Of a stretch of DNA of 64,000 nucleotides, positions 40,556 to 50,509 are shown one piece after another. Both the position numbers and the translations under genes were made by a program. This DNA is from Allobosea sp. 67-29. GTDB lineage: Bacteria; Pseudomonadota; Alphaproteobacteria; Rhizobiales; Beijerinckiaceae. The stretch covers positions 310,001 through 374,000 of the forward strand of contig NZ_MKSQ01000026.1 of assembly GCF_001898115.1 (NCBI RefSeq). Reading direction: 5' to 3'. The notes under the pieces are model-generated. The model saw nothing but the letters and a program-made list of their open reading frames with translations. It searched no databases and was not told the origin of the DNA. The stretch's first letter is position 1; each line of letters opens with the position of its first letter.

Positions 40556-41380
40556 ATGTCTGCAACCGACGCGGCCGGCGGCCCGGTCGTCGAGCTGATC
40601 AACGTCTCGCGCCGCTTCATCACGCCCGACGGCAAGTCGATGACGGCGATCCGGGACTTCAACATGAGCGTGGCCCGCGGCGAGTTCGTCGCCGTCGTCG
40701 GCCCGACCGGCTGCGGCAAGTCGACGACGCTCAACCTCGTCACCGGCCTGGCACGGCCCTCCAGCGGCGAGGTCCGGCTGTTCGGTCAACCCGTCACCGA
40801 CATCGACCCGCGCATCGGCTTCGCGTTCCAGACCGATGCGCTCTTCCCGTGGCGCAGCGTCATCGACAACGTCGTCGCCGGCCCCCTCTTCCGCGGCAAG
40901 CCGCGCGACGAGGCCTATGCCAAGGCGCGCGAATGGCTCGCCCGCGTGCATCTCAGCGGTCATGAAACCAAGTATCCGCACCAGCTCTCCGGCGGCATGC
41001 GGAAGCGCGTCTCGCTGGCACAGACCTTCATCAACGAGCCGCAGGTGCTGCTGATGGACGAGCCCTTCTCGGCGCTCGACGTGCAGACCCGCGTCGTCAT
41101 GCACGAGGTTCTGCTCAATCTGTGGTCGGAAGCGAAGGCCTCTGTGATCTTCGTCACGCACGACCTCGAAGAGGCGATCGCGCTTGCCGACAAGGTCTAT
41201 GTGCTGACCTCGGGCCCCGCCACGGTAAAGGCGATCTATCCGGTCGAGTTGCCGCGCCCGCGCATCGTCGGCGAGATCCGCTACCAGGAGGACTTCATCG
41301 CCCTGTCCCGCCGCATCTGGGACGACCTGCGCGCCGAGGTCGAGCGCGGCAGCGCGCGTGACGAAGCCGTCGCGGCCTGA
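40556..41380 (+). CDS. NitT/TauT-type ABC transporter ATPase
   Basis: A 274-residue cytoplasmic ATPase. Walker A is GPTGCGKST, the signature LSGGMRKR, and Walker B VLLMDEPFSALD with the switch histidine in FVTHD. The TSGPATVKAIYPVELPRPR segment is typical of the SsuB/TauB/NrtD group. The ATG follows GGAGGCCCC. It is followed 12 bp later by the permease gene. Confidence 0.92.
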   Translation: MSATDAAGGPVVELINVSRRFITPDGKSMTAIRDFNMSVARGEFVAVVGPTGCGKSTTLNLVTGLARPSSGEVRLFGQPVTDIDPRIGFAFQTDALFPWRSVIDNVVAGPLFRGKPRDEAYAKAREWLARVHLSGHETKYPHQLSGGMRKRVSLAQTFINEPQVLLMDEPFSALDVQTRVVMHEVLLNLWSEAKASVIFVTHDLEEAIALADKVYVLTSGPATVKAIYPVELPRPRIVGEIRYQEDFIALSRRIWDDLRAEVERGSARDEAVAA

Positions 41381-41391
41381 GGAGACACCCC

Positions 41392-42264
41392 ATGACCGAC
41401 GCCACCCTCGCCTCCCCCGTGTTCCGCCCCGGCACCTCCGACGCCGAGATCGAGGCCGCCGCGGCCAAGGCCGCCCGCAATCGCTATTACAAGGTGCTGT
41501 TCTGGCGCTGGGCCATCCTGGTCGCCATCCTCGGAAGCTGGGAGCTCGGCGCCCGGACCGGCTATATCGATCCGTTCTTCTTCTCCAGCCCGAGCGCGAT
41601 CTGGGACCGGCTGGTCGAATGGACGATCGAGGGCACCTCGGAAGGCTCGCTCTGGCTCCATCTCTACGTGACGATGGAAGAGGCCGTGCTGGGCTTCGTG
41701 ATCGGCTCCGTCGCCGGCATCGTCGTCGGCATCGCGCTCGGCCGCAACCAGCTGCTCGCGGACATCTTCTCGATCTACATCAAGGTGTTCAACTCGATCC
41801 CGCGCGTCGTCTTGGCGCCGATCTTCATCATGATCTTCGGACTCGGCATCGGCTCCAAGGTGGCGCTCGCCTTCATCATGGTGTTCTTCGTCGTCTTCGC
41901 CAACGCCTTCCAGGGCGTGCGCGAGGCCGACCGGAACCTGATGGCCAATGCGCAGATCCTCGGCGCGCGCGGCTGGCAGCTCACCCGCTCGGTAGTGATC
42001 CCCTCCGCGATGAGCTGGATCTTCGCCTCGCTTCACGTCAGCTTCGGCTTCGCCATCATCGGCGCCATCGTCGGCGAGTTCGTCGGCTCGCGCCACGGCA
42101 TCGGCCTGCTGATCAACATCGCCAAAGGCACCTTCGACGCGGCCGGCATGTATGCCGCGATCGTGGTGATCATGATCGTGGCGCTGGCCGCCGAGTATCT
42201 GATGACCTGGGTCGAGGGCCGGCTCGCGACCTGGCGCCCCGCTCCGCTGCAGGATCAGCATTGA
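41392..42264 (+). CDS. NitT/TauT-type ABC transporter permease
   Basis: A 290-residue inner-membrane permease with six membrane spans and the coupling segment near ILGARGWQLTRSVVIPSAMSWI. The N-terminal 40 residues are a cytoplasmic, Ala/Glu-rich extension before the first span. The start follows GAGGAGACACCCC. It ends 3 bp before the convergent histidine kinase gene. Confidence 0.9.
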   Translation: MTDATLASPVFRPGTSDAEIEAAAAKAARNRYYKVLFWRWAILVAILGSWELGARTGYIDPFFFSSPSAIWDRLVEWTIEGTSEGSLWLHLYVTMEEAVLGFVIGSVAGIVVGIALGRNQLLADIFSIYIKVFNSIPRVVLAPIFIMIFGLGIGSKVALAFIMVFFVVFANAFQGVREADRNLMANAQILGARGWQLTRSVVIPSAMSWIFASLHVSFGFAIIGAIVGEFVGSRHGIGLLINIAKGTFDAAGMYAAIVVIMIVALAAEYLMTWVEGRLATWRPAPLQDQH

Positions 42265-42267
42265 GCC

Positions 42268-43662
42268 TCAGCCGGGCGGCGGCTCCGGCGCCGCCGCCGG
42301 CAGCCTGACCTCGACGCGCAGCCCCGGCGGGGGCTGCGTTTCCATGAGCAGGATCGCACCGTCATGGGCGGCGACGATCTCCTTGACGATCGCGAGCCCG
42401 AGCCCGGTCCCCTCGATCGTCGAGGGTGCGAGCCGGTGAAAGCGCTCGAAGACCCTTTCGCGATCGGCGGCAGCGATTCCCGGCCCGTTGTCCTCGACGG
42501 CGAGCAGCACCTGCCCACCTTCCCGCGCCAGCCGGACGGAGACCGCGCCGTGCCGCGGAATGTGGCGCAGCGCATTCTCCACGAGGTTGACCACGAGCTC
42601 CCGGAGGAGCGTGACGTGGCCGACGACGGACAAGGGCTCAGGCGCCCCGTCGAAGGACAGGTCGATCGCTCGGGCGAAGGCGATGCCGGCCAGGCTCTCC
42701 GTGGCGGAGCGTGCGACCTCGCCGAAATCGAGCGCCTCCTTGCGCAGCGCGGCGCCGCCGGGCTCCGCCCGCGCCAGGGTCAGCAACTGGTTCACCAGCC
42801 GGCCCATGCCGTCGACGCCGCCTTCGATCGCCGCCAGGGCCTCGCCCCGCATCTGCGGGTCGTCGTCCCGACGCGCCATCGCGACCTGGGTCTTCAGCAC
42901 GGCAAGCGGCGTCCTGAGCTGATGCGACGCATCGGCGACGAAGCGCCGCTGCAGGGCGATATAGGCCTGCACCCGTTCGAGCGCGTGGTTCAGCGCGTCG
43001 ATCATCGGCCTGAGCTCGCTCTGCACGCCGCCGCGGTCCAGTGCCTTCAAGGATTCCGGGTTCCGGCTGCGCAGCTCGTTGCGCAGCCGGAGCAGGGGAG
43101 CAAGGCCGCGCCGGAGCCCGAAGAGCGTGAGCAGGGCGGCGATCCCGACGAGGACGAGCTGGTCCCTGAGAGAGGTCAGCCAGATCTCGTCGACCAGCCG
43201 GTCGCGGCCATGCAGCGTCGTGGCGACGATCACCAGCGCGTTGCCGCCATCCACCTTCGAGATCACGGGCTGGGCCAGAGCCACCGCGCGCATCGCCTGG
43301 GTGCGGAACTGCCCCTCGTAATAGGCGGGCTCCAGCCCGCGCGGCCGCATCGGTGGCTCGACCACGTCCGGAAAGCCCGCGATGAGTTCGCCGGAGGGCG
43401 AGAGCACCCGGTAGATCACCTTGTCGCGGTCCGGCGAGGCGAACATTTCCAGCGCGGAAGGCGGGATCATCGATTCGATGCGCCCGTCCGCCTCCTTGAC
43501 CTGCTCGGCGATGACGCGGGCGGAGGCGAGCAGGGTCCGATCGGTGATCAGATCCGCCGTCCGGGTGGCGTCGCGATGCAGCGACCAACCATTGAAGGCG
43601 ACGACGGCCGCCAGCGGCAGCAGCAGCCAGCCCAGCAGCTCGGCGCGCAGGCTCCGGCTCAC
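42268..43662 (-). CDS. TctE-type sensor histidine kinase
   Basis: A 464-residue membrane kinase. There are two membrane spans (about 9-26 and 170-190) around a periplasmic 2CSK-type sensor domain (about 28-165), a short linker, and a HisKA domain with the phospho-accepting His in DASHQLRTPL. The ATP domain shows N-box NLVENALRH, G1 DNGPGI and G2 GTGLGL. It is coupled to the response regulator gene by ATGA. TctE-type sensors often detect carboxylates, so the neighbouring TRAP or ABC importers are candidate targets. Confidence 0.9.
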   Translation of the reverse strand: MSRSLRAELLGWLLLPLAAVVAFNGWSLHRDATRTADLITDRTLLASARVIAEQVKEADGRIESMIPPSALEMFASPDRDKVIYRVLSPSGELIAGFPDVVEPPMRPRGLEPAYYEGQFRTQAMRAVALAQPVISKVDGGNALVIVATTLHGRDRLVDEIWLTSLRDQLVLVGIAALLTLFGLRRGLAPLLRLRNELRSRNPESLKALDRGGVQSELRPMIDALNHALERVQAYIALQRRFVADASHQLRTPLAVLKTQVAMARRDDDPQMRGEALAAIEGGVDGMGRLVNQLLTLARAEPGGAALRKEALDFGEVARSATESLAGIAFARAIDLSFDGAPEPLSVVGHVTLLRELVVNLVENALRHIPRHGAVSVRLAREGGQVLLAVEDNGPGIAAADRERVFERFHRLAPSTIEGTGLGLAIVKEIVAAHDGAILLMETQPPPGLRVEVRLPAAAPEPPPG

Positions 43663-44327
43663 TCGACCAGCCTCAGCGCATAGCCGAGACCACGCAACGT
43701 GCCGATGGAAACGCTGCCACCTCCCAGCTTTTTGCGCACGCGATGGACGTAGATTTCCAGAGCGTTGTCGGTCGCATCATCATCGAGGCCGAAGACGGTG
43801 CCGGTCAGTTTGGCTTTCGGGACGACCCGGCCGCCAGCCAGGATGAGCGCCTCGAGTACGCTGAATTCCCGCGCGGTCAGCTCGAGCGGGACACCCTCCA
43901 GCGTGAAGCGCCGCCCCTCCGTCTCGAGCACCAGCGCACCGAAGCTGACCTGCGCCGTGCGGTGGTCCTGCCTGCGCCGCAGCTGCGCGCGGATGCGGGC
44001 CTCGAGCTCGTCGGGCTCGAAAGGCTTGACCAGATAGTCGTCGGCTCCCGCATCCAGCCCGGCGACGCGGCTCGACACGGCGTCGTTCGCCGTCAGGATG
44101 ATGACCGGCGTCACACCGCGGCGCTGGCGAAAACGGCGCAGCAGGTCGAGCCCGCTCATCTGCGGCAGGCCGAGGTCGAGAATGATCAGGTCGTAATCCT
44201 GTGTGGCGAGAGCGGCATCGGCATCGGCACCGTCATGGACGCAATCGACGACATAGCGGCTCTTCTGCAGTAGCCGTGACAGCCAGTTGGCGAGATCGAC
44301 ATTGTCTTCGATCAGGAGGATTCGCAT
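43659..44327 (-). CDS. OmpR/TctD-type response regulator
   Basis: A 222-residue regulator with a receiver domain (acid pair in LLIEDNVD, phospho-Asp in LIILDLGLP, Lys in LVKPF) and a C-terminal winged helix (TAREFSVLEAL, DNALEIYVHRVRKKLG). The ATG at 44327 follows AGGAGGATTCGC; the longer frame is not needed. It is the first gene of the two-component operon. Target genes are not certain; transporters on both sides are possible. Confidence 0.92.
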   Translation of the reverse strand: MRILLIEDNVDLANWLSRLLQKSRYVVDCVHDGADADAALATQDYDLIILDLGLPQMSGLDLLRRFRQRRGVTPVIILTANDAVSSRVAGLDAGADDYLVKPFEPDELEARIRAQLRRRQDHRTAQVSFGALVLETEGRRFTLEGVPLELTAREFSVLEALILAGGRVVPKAKLTGTVFGLDDDATDNALEIYVHRVRKKLGGGSVSIGTLRGLGYALRLVE

Positions 44328-44691
44328 GGGGTCCGGGTATGGCTGTTCCGCGTGAGATATAGGCAGATCCCGCCTCGGCTCAAAGCATCTTGCCCCCGCC
44401 GCGCCATCCCATGTGCAGCGCCGCCAGCCGCGCGCCCCCTTACCTGACGTAATATCCGCGGCGGCCATAACCGAAACGGGCATCGGATTTATACTTTTCT
44501 TCGTGCAACTCATTCATTTGACGGAGGCTTCACCTGGGATTGCGCTGGCAAGATTCCTGCGTCACACCCGAATCGACGCCGTGAAGCTGTTACAGATCCG
44601 CAACTCGACCGCAGTAGAACGCAAATGAAAGCCATTTTTACCTTGACGCACGCACCGTGAGTTGCTGCCCTCGCCAAAGGACAGGAAACTG
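44328..44691. promoter_or_regulatory. Divergent promoter region between tctD-like and tpsB-like genes
   Basis: A 364-bp gap less GC-rich in its right half (ATCGGATTTATACTTTTCTTC near 44483-44503), where promoters for the secretion operon probably lie. No coding frame or hairpin of note is seen. The long leader could carry regulatory sites. Confidence 0.4.
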
Positions 44692-46449
44692 ATGCGGATG
44701 GCTTTCGGTCTTCAACGGCGAATGAGCGGCGCCGGGCTCGTTCTGGCGGGCGGCATTCTGCTGTCGTCATCCGCCTTGGCCCAGACGGCCAGCCAGATCA
44801 CGCCGCCCAGCTTTCGCCCGGCGCAGCCCGGCACCGGCGGCTCGCTGCTGTTCACCGGCAAGCCCGGACTCGACGCCCCCGCCGGCGCCGACCGCCTGCA
44901 GATCCGGTTGTCCGGCGTCAGCATCGAAGGCGGACGTGGCGAACTTGCCGCCGAGCAGGAGCGGCTGCGGGCGAGGCTTGTCCGCGGCCGCATTCCGGCT
45001 TCCGAATTGTTCGCTGCGGCGCGGGACCTGGAGGCGGCCTATGCCCGGGCCGGCTATGTCCTGACGCGCGTTCTGCTGCCGGCGCAGAACCTGCGCGACG
45101 GCGGGCGCCTGCGCATCGTCATCGTCAGCGGCTATGTCGAGCGGATCGACGCCGGCGCCGTTCCGGAAAGGGTGCGCGCCCGGGTGGAACAGGTGCTGGC
45201 TCCCCTGATCGGCAAGCGGGAACTGCGCCTCGCCGAGATCGAGCGCCGGCTGATGATCGCTGGCGACACGCCGGGCGTCGCCCTGCGCTCGGCCCTTTCG
45301 CCGGGCAAGCAGCTCGGCGCCACCGTGCTCGTCGTCAGGGCGGAATACCGCCCGGTCTCGGGAAGCGTCGGCTTCGACAACACCCTGTCCAGCTCGCTCG
45401 GCCGCACCACGGCAACCGCCGGGCTCGACGTCAGCAGCGTCTTCGGCTTCGGCGAGGCGCTCTATCTGCGGGCCGCCGGACATCCCGGCGGCTCGGATGC
45501 GACCGGCTTCGGCGGGCTCTTCGATTCCTATCCGCGCATGCGCACCCTCTCCGGCGGAGCCGTCATCCCGCTGGGCGTCGACGGGCTCACGCTCAACCTG
45601 GAAGCCACCGAAAGCCGCACGACGCCGAAGCCGCCGCTCGGCCTGCCCCAGACCGCAAGCGTGTTCGATCGCTACTCCGTGCGGCTGCGTTATCCCTGGC
45701 TGCGCTCGCGCGCGCTCACCTTCGCCTCGGAGCTGATCTTCGACGCCGAGGAAGAGCGGGTCGACGTCCTGTTCAGTGGCGCCAAAGTGCCGCTCTCGCT
45801 CGATCGCCTGCGGGTGCTGCGCGCGGCGACCGACGGCACGATGCAGCTGCCGAATGGCGGGGCCTTGTCCGGCCGTGCGATCTTCTCGGCCGGGCTCGAC
45901 GCGCTGGGCGCCCGCAGCGCGGCGGACGCCACGCCCCTCCTGCCCTTGTCCCGGCAGGGAGCGGACGCCGATTTCCGCAAGTTCGAGGCGATCGTCTCCT
46001 TCGCGCAGCCGCTGACGGAGCATCTCGGAATCGCCGTGCTTGCGAGGGCCCAGACCTCCTTCAACCAGGCCCTGCCGCGCGCCGAGCAGCTCGGCATCGC
46101 CTCCTTCCAGGAGCTCTCGACCTTCGACGCCGGCACGCTGGGCGGCGACAGCGGCTGGGTGGTCCGGGCCGAGGTGAATTCACCATGGCAGATGTCGCTC
46201 GCCGGCATCCCTGTTTCCGCCACCCCCTACGCCTTCGCCGCGACCGGGGCGCTGTATCTGCATCGCGCCACTGCGGTCGAACAGGCGACGACCCATGTCT
46301 CTTCGATCGGCCTTGGCCTGCGGCTGGGGGCGACCCTCGACCCGTCCTTTTCGCAGGCCTCGCTCGCACTGGAATTCGGGCGCCAGTATCGCGACGACCT
46401 GCTGCCCAACGCCAATCGTTTCACCATGGTCGGCTCGATTCGCTTCTGA
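44692..46449 (+). CDS. Two-partner secretion transporter TpsB (ShlB/FhaC family)
   Basis: A 585-residue outer-membrane protein of the Omp85 superfamily. It has a signal peptide (residues 1-31, ending SSSALAQ), a Pro-rich linker, POTRA_2 (about 60-140: GVSIEGGRGELAAEQERLRARL) and a second POTRA/ShlB domain. A 16-strand barrel follows (about 220-585), with RLRYPW and a terminal aromatic (VGSIRF). The ATG at 44692 follows AGGACAGGAA. It should secrete the TpsA protein encoded 32 bp downstream. Confidence 0.9.
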   Translation: MRMAFGLQRRMSGAGLVLAGGILLSSSALAQTASQITPPSFRPAQPGTGGSLLFTGKPGLDAPAGADRLQIRLSGVSIEGGRGELAAEQERLRARLVRGRIPASELFAAARDLEAAYARAGYVLTRVLLPAQNLRDGGRLRIVIVSGYVERIDAGAVPERVRARVEQVLAPLIGKRELRLAEIERRLMIAGDTPGVALRSALSPGKQLGATVLVVRAEYRPVSGSVGFDNTLSSSLGRTTATAGLDVSSVFGFGEALYLRAAGHPGGSDATGFGGLFDSYPRMRTLSGGAVIPLGVDGLTLNLEATESRTTPKPPLGLPQTASVFDRYSVRLRYPWLRSRALTFASELIFDAEEERVDVLFSGAKVPLSLDRLRVLRAATDGTMQLPNGGALSGRAIFSAGLDALGARSAADATPLLPLSRQGADADFRKFEAIVSFAQPLTEHLGIAVLARAQTSFNQALPRAEQLGIASFQELSTFDAGTLGGDSGWVVRAEVNSPWQMSLAGIPVSATPYAFAATGALYLHRATAVEQATTHVSSIGLGLRLGATLDPSFSQASLALEFGRQYRDDLLPNANRFTMVGSIRF

Positions 46450-46481
46450 GGATCACCGCTCGGTTTCGAAAGGAATCGCGG

Positions 46482-49400
46482 ATGAATGGTAAGATCGCAG
46501 TCTGGTCCGCGTTGCTCGCGAGCACCTGCCTCGTCCCGCTTGGGTCGAGTGTCGCCGGCGAGCTCCCGGCCGGGCCGTCCGTCGCACACGGCACGGTCGG
46601 CATCGCCGTGCCCGGCGCGAATGCGATGACGATCCAGCAATCGTCGCCCACCGCCATCGTCAACTGGCAGAGCTTCTCGATCGGCGCCGGAGCCGCCGTC
46701 AACATCCAGCAGCCGTCGAGCGCGTCCGCGCTGCTCAACCGCGTCACCGGCTCGGCGAGCTCCACCATCGCGGGGCAGCTCAACGCCAACGGACAGGTCT
46801 ACCTCGTCAACCCCAACGGCATCATGATCACGCCGAGCGGCACCGTCAGGGCCGGCGGCGGCTTCGTCGCGTCGACGCTGGGCATCAGCGACGAAGACTT
46901 CGCGGCCGGCCGGCGCAGCTTCACCGGAACCGGAACCTCGGCCGCCGTGGTCAACCAGGGCAGCATCGAGGTCGGCCCCGGCGGGTACGCCGCCCTGCTT
47001 GGCGGCTCGGTCGAGAATGCCGGGACGATCAGCGTCCCGCTCGGAAAGGTGGGCCTCGGCGCGGGCGAACGGGCGACTCTCGACATCTCCGGCGACGGCT
47101 TCCTGGAAGTGGACGTGCCCTCGGGATCGGCTGGAGAGAAGGCGCTCATCCAGCATAGCGGCCGGATCAGCGCGAATGGCGGGCGGGTCGAGATCAAGGC
47201 GGCGACGGCCCGCGAAGTCGCGCGGCAGGCGATCAACCTGACCGGCGTGGTCGAGGCCCGTACCGTGAGCGGCCGCTCGGGCGCCATCGTGCTGGGCGGC
47301 GGAGCCGGCGGCACGGTGACCGTCTCGGGACGGCTCTCGGCCAGCGCCAGCCGCCATCGCCGCAAGTCCGCCGCGTCCGCGAAGGGCGGCTCCATCACCA
47401 TCACCGGCGATCGCATCGGGCTGGCCGGGGCGACGATCGATGCCAGCGGCCCGGCGGGCGGAGGAACGATCCGGATCGGCGGCGACCTGCAAGGCGGCGG
47501 CACGCTGCAGCATGCGCGCAAGACCGTCGTCGACGGCAACACCCGGATCATCGCCGACGCGACCGAGAGCGGCAACGGCGGCACGATCGTGTTGTGGTCG
47601 GACGAATTCACGGGCTTCGGCGGCCTGATCCGAGCCAGGGGCGGCCCGCAGGGCGGGGACGGCGGCTTCGCCGAGGTCTCCAGCAAGGGCGTGCTCGGCT
47701 ACGCCGGCCAGACGATCCTGACCGCAGCACGCGGCAAGTTCGGAACGCTCCTGCTGGACCCCTACGACATCTATATCGAGAGCGGGCCGACCACGAGCGG
47801 CTCCCTGACCGGCTCGCCGCCCAACCTGGACTTCACGCCGAGCGGGCCGAATTCCGTCATCAGCGTCGCCGACCTCCAGGCCGCGCTGGCGACAGCCAAC
47901 GTCACGATCCAGACCGGCGGCTCCTCCAGCGCGGGGGCACAGGCCGGCAACATCACGGTGGGGGCGCCGATCAGCTGGGCCCAGTCGTCGACGCTGACGC
48001 TCGACGCCAACAACAACATCGTCATCGGCCAGGCGATCACCGCGCCGGCAGGTGGTCTCGTGCTCTCGGCCGGCGGGACCATCACCACGCCCCTCAGCTA
48101 TGGTCGCTCGGACGGCACGACGGCGACCTCGGCCACTGCCGCCGGAGCGATCAATGTCGGAACCTTCTATCTGCAATCCGGCTCCTGGCAGCAGGTATCG
48201 GCGTCATTGCCGACCTTCGCCGCCACCAACTTCCGGATCAACAGCAGCTTCCTGCGCGCGCTCGGCGGCGATGGAACCGCGGCCAATCCTTACGCGATCA
48301 GCGACGTCTACGGCCTGCAGGGCATCAACACGATCACGGATCTCAGCGGCGGCCTCGACCTGACACTGAACTATCGGCTGGCGAACGACATCGACGCCAG
48401 CGGCACAAGCCAGTGGACCAACGGCAGCGGCACGGTCATCGGCTTCACGCCGATCGGCGGCAATGCGACCCATGGCCTGCCTTATGCCGGAACCTTCGAC
48501 GGCCAGGGCCACACCATCAGCGGACTCTTCATCAACCTGCCGGGCGCCAGCCAGGTCGGGCTTTTCGGCAATCTGTCCGGCACGGTGGAGAAGCTCTCGC
48601 TGACGGGCGTCAACATCACCGGCGGCACGACAGTCGGTTCCATCGCCGGCAGCAATTCCGGGACCATCAACGACGTCCGCGCTAGCGGGAGCGTCGCGGG
48701 GCAGAATTATGTCGGCGGGCTGGTCGGTCAGAACTATGATTCCGACAACCCCTCGCCCACCGTGCTGCCGGTCATCACGCGCTCCATGGCTAATGTCTCG
48801 GTGCTGGCCGGCACCGGCGCACAGAGCGTCGGCGGCCTCGTCGGCAACAACGAAGGCACGATCTCGCTTGCCTATGCGACCGGCTCGGTAACGGCAGGCG
48901 GCGGCGGAACCGCCATCGGCGGCCTGATCGGCACCAACGGCAATGGCTCGGTGTCGCAATCCTATGCGACCGGCGCGGTTGACGGAGGCACCGGCAGTAC
49001 CGCCGTGGGCGGTCTCATCGGCTTGAACTTCGCGCCGGTATCGGCGTCCTTCTGGGATGTGACGAGCACCGGGCAGGGGCAGGGCATCGGCTCGGATTCG
49101 ACCGGCAGCGCCGCGCCCACCGGCCTGACGACCGCGCAATTCCAGAGTGCCGGCAGCTTCGTGCCTCTGGCGGCTGCGCAGGGCTGGAGCTTCGAGGCCG
49201 ACTGGGCTCCGCCGGCTGCCGGCTTCTACCCTGTGCTCTACGCCCTTGCTCCGGTCGTCCGAGCCGTCACCGACGGTACGGCTCGCCCCTATGGCAGCAC
49301 TTCGGCCTTTCCGCTGCTTGCGAGCTATGGCGGCCCCAGCAGCTATGTTTTCGGGCCGTCCGGCGATAGCCTGGCTCTCACCAACCCCTTCTCGAGTGCG

Positions 49401-50381
49401 GCAGGCGCCACGAGCGGCGTCGGAACCTATGCCGTCACCGGCCTCGACCAGATCAGTTCCCTCGGTGTCGCCTACCGTGTCGTGGCGACGCAGACCGATG
49501 CGGCGCTCGCCCCGACTCTTACGGTGACTCCAGCCGCGCTGACACTGACCGCCAACAATCAGCTCAAGCCTTACGGCGTGTCCTTCACCTTCTCCGGAAG
49601 CGAATTCAGCGCCCTCGGCCTGCAGAATGGCGAGACGATCGGATCGGCCGCGCTTTTCAGCGCTGGCGCACCCGCGGCGGCAGGCATCGGGCTTTACGCG
49701 ATCCTGATCGGCAGCCCGGCGGGTGGAACCTTCGACCCGAGCAACTACGCGATCAGCTTCGTGCCGGGAACGATGACCGTGGCGGCCGATCCGACGTTGA
49801 TCGACACGCCGCCGGCAGGCAATCCCACGCCGCTTCTGCCGACCACGACAGTATCCCTGCCGAACCCGCCCGACAGCTTCGACCTCGGTGGAACCGGGGG
49901 TGCCGGCGGGGTTGGCGGCGGTGGCCCCACCCTCGGAACCGGCCGCCCCGGCGAGCTCGATGCCGCGCGCGATACGCTCGCTTCGATCGAACGCTCCTCC
50001 AACGACCTCGAATCGAAGGTGGCGAGTTGCGAAAGCCAGTTCGAGCGCCAGAAGAAGGCGGTGAGCGAATACAAGAGCTGCGTGGGCGACGCGCTCGAGC
50101 AGTTCGCCGACGCGCTTGATGCGAAGGCCCTGACCCTGCCCGGGCCCATGCGCGGCATACCTGCGGCGATCCGTCAGGCGGCCCGCAAGGTCCGTGCGGC
50201 ACGGACGATCCAGGAGGCGCGTGCGGCTGTCGGCGAGGCCGTTGCCGAGGTCCGCAAGGCGATCGCCCTGCTCAGAGCCGACGACCCGGCGATCGGCCGC
50301 GTCCAGCTCCAGCAGGCCAGCCGCATCGCCTCTGCGCTGGGATCGGTCGAGAACAGGCTGTCGCGTGCGACGGGCCTGTGA
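46482..50381 (+). CDS. TpsA filamentous haemagglutinin-type exoprotein
   Basis: A 1299-residue secreted protein. It has a signal peptide (residues 1-26) and an N-terminal TPS secretion domain (about 27-290) with the NPNGI motif (VYLVNPNGIMITPSG) and a VNQGSI repeat. A beta-helical region follows, then GLUG-type repeats near 790-860 (AYATGSV, GGLIG, SYATGAV) and MBG-type Ig-like domains about 923-1102. A Pro/Gly linker leads to an alpha-helical, coiled-coil C-terminus (1156-1299) with two cysteines. The start follows AAAGGAATCGCGG. It is likely an adhesin or biofilm factor; no toxin domain is seen. Confidence 0.88.
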   Translation: MNGKIAVWSALLASTCLVPLGSSVAGELPAGPSVAHGTVGIAVPGANAMTIQQSSPTAIVNWQSFSIGAGAAVNIQQPSSASALLNRVTGSASSTIAGQLNANGQVYLVNPNGIMITPSGTVRAGGGFVASTLGISDEDFAAGRRSFTGTGTSAAVVNQGSIEVGPGGYAALLGGSVENAGTISVPLGKVGLGAGERATLDISGDGFLEVDVPSGSAGEKALIQHSGRISANGGRVEIKAATAREVARQAINLTGVVEARTVSGRSGAIVLGGGAGGTVTVSGRLSASASRHRRKSAASAKGGSITITGDRIGLAGATIDASGPAGGGTIRIGGDLQGGGTLQHARKTVVDGNTRIIADATESGNGGTIVLWSDEFTGFGGLIRARGGPQGGDGGFAEVSSKGVLGYAGQTILTAARGKFGTLLLDPYDIYIESGPTTSGSLTGSPPNLDFTPSGPNSVISVADLQAALATANVTIQTGGSSSAGAQAGNITVGAPISWAQSSTLTLDANNNIVIGQAITAPAGGLVLSAGGTITTPLSYGRSDGTTATSATAAGAINVGTFYLQSGSWQQVSASLPTFAATNFRINSSFLRALGGDGTAANPYAISDVYGLQGINTITDLSGGLDLTLNYRLANDIDASGTSQWTNGSGTVIGFTPIGGNATHGLPYAGTFDGQGHTISGLFINLPGASQVGLFGNLSGTVEKLSLTGVNITGGTTVGSIAGSNSGTINDVRASGSVAGQNYVGGLVGQNYDSDNPSPTVLPVITRSMANVSVLAGTGAQSVGGLVGNNEGTISLAYATGSVTAGGGGTAIGGLIGTNGNGSVSQSYATGAVDGGTGSTAVGGLIGLNFAPVSASFWDVTSTGQGQGIGSDSTGSAAPTGLTTAQFQSAGSFVPLAAAQGWSFEADWAPPAAGFYPVLYALAPVVRAVTDGTARPYGSTSAFPLLASYGGPSSYVFGPSGDSLALTNPFSSAAGATSGVGTYAVTGLDQISSLGVAYRVVATQTDAALAPTLTVTPAALTLTANNQLKPYGVSFTFSGSEFSALGLQNGETIGSAALFSAGAPAAAGIGLYAILIGSPAGGTFDPSNYAISFVPGTMTVAADPTLIDTPPAGNPTPLLPTTTVSLPNPPDSFDLGGTGGAGGVGGGGPTLGTGRPGELDAARDTLASIERSSNDLESKVASCESQFERQKKAVSEYKSCVGDALEQFADALDAKALTLPGPMRGIPAAIRQAARKVRAARTIQEARAAVGEAVAEVRKAIALLRADDPAIGRVQLQQASRIASALGSVENRLSRATGL

Positions 50382-50509
50382 GGTCGCATCGCCGCGGCGA
50401 ACCCGGCCCAGTCCGGATATGGACGCCCCTCTCCGGTGCGGCTAGAAATTCGTCGCGGGGGCCCGATGACATTGCTGGCGTGAGAATGCCCGGCTGGAAG
50501 AGCTTTGCG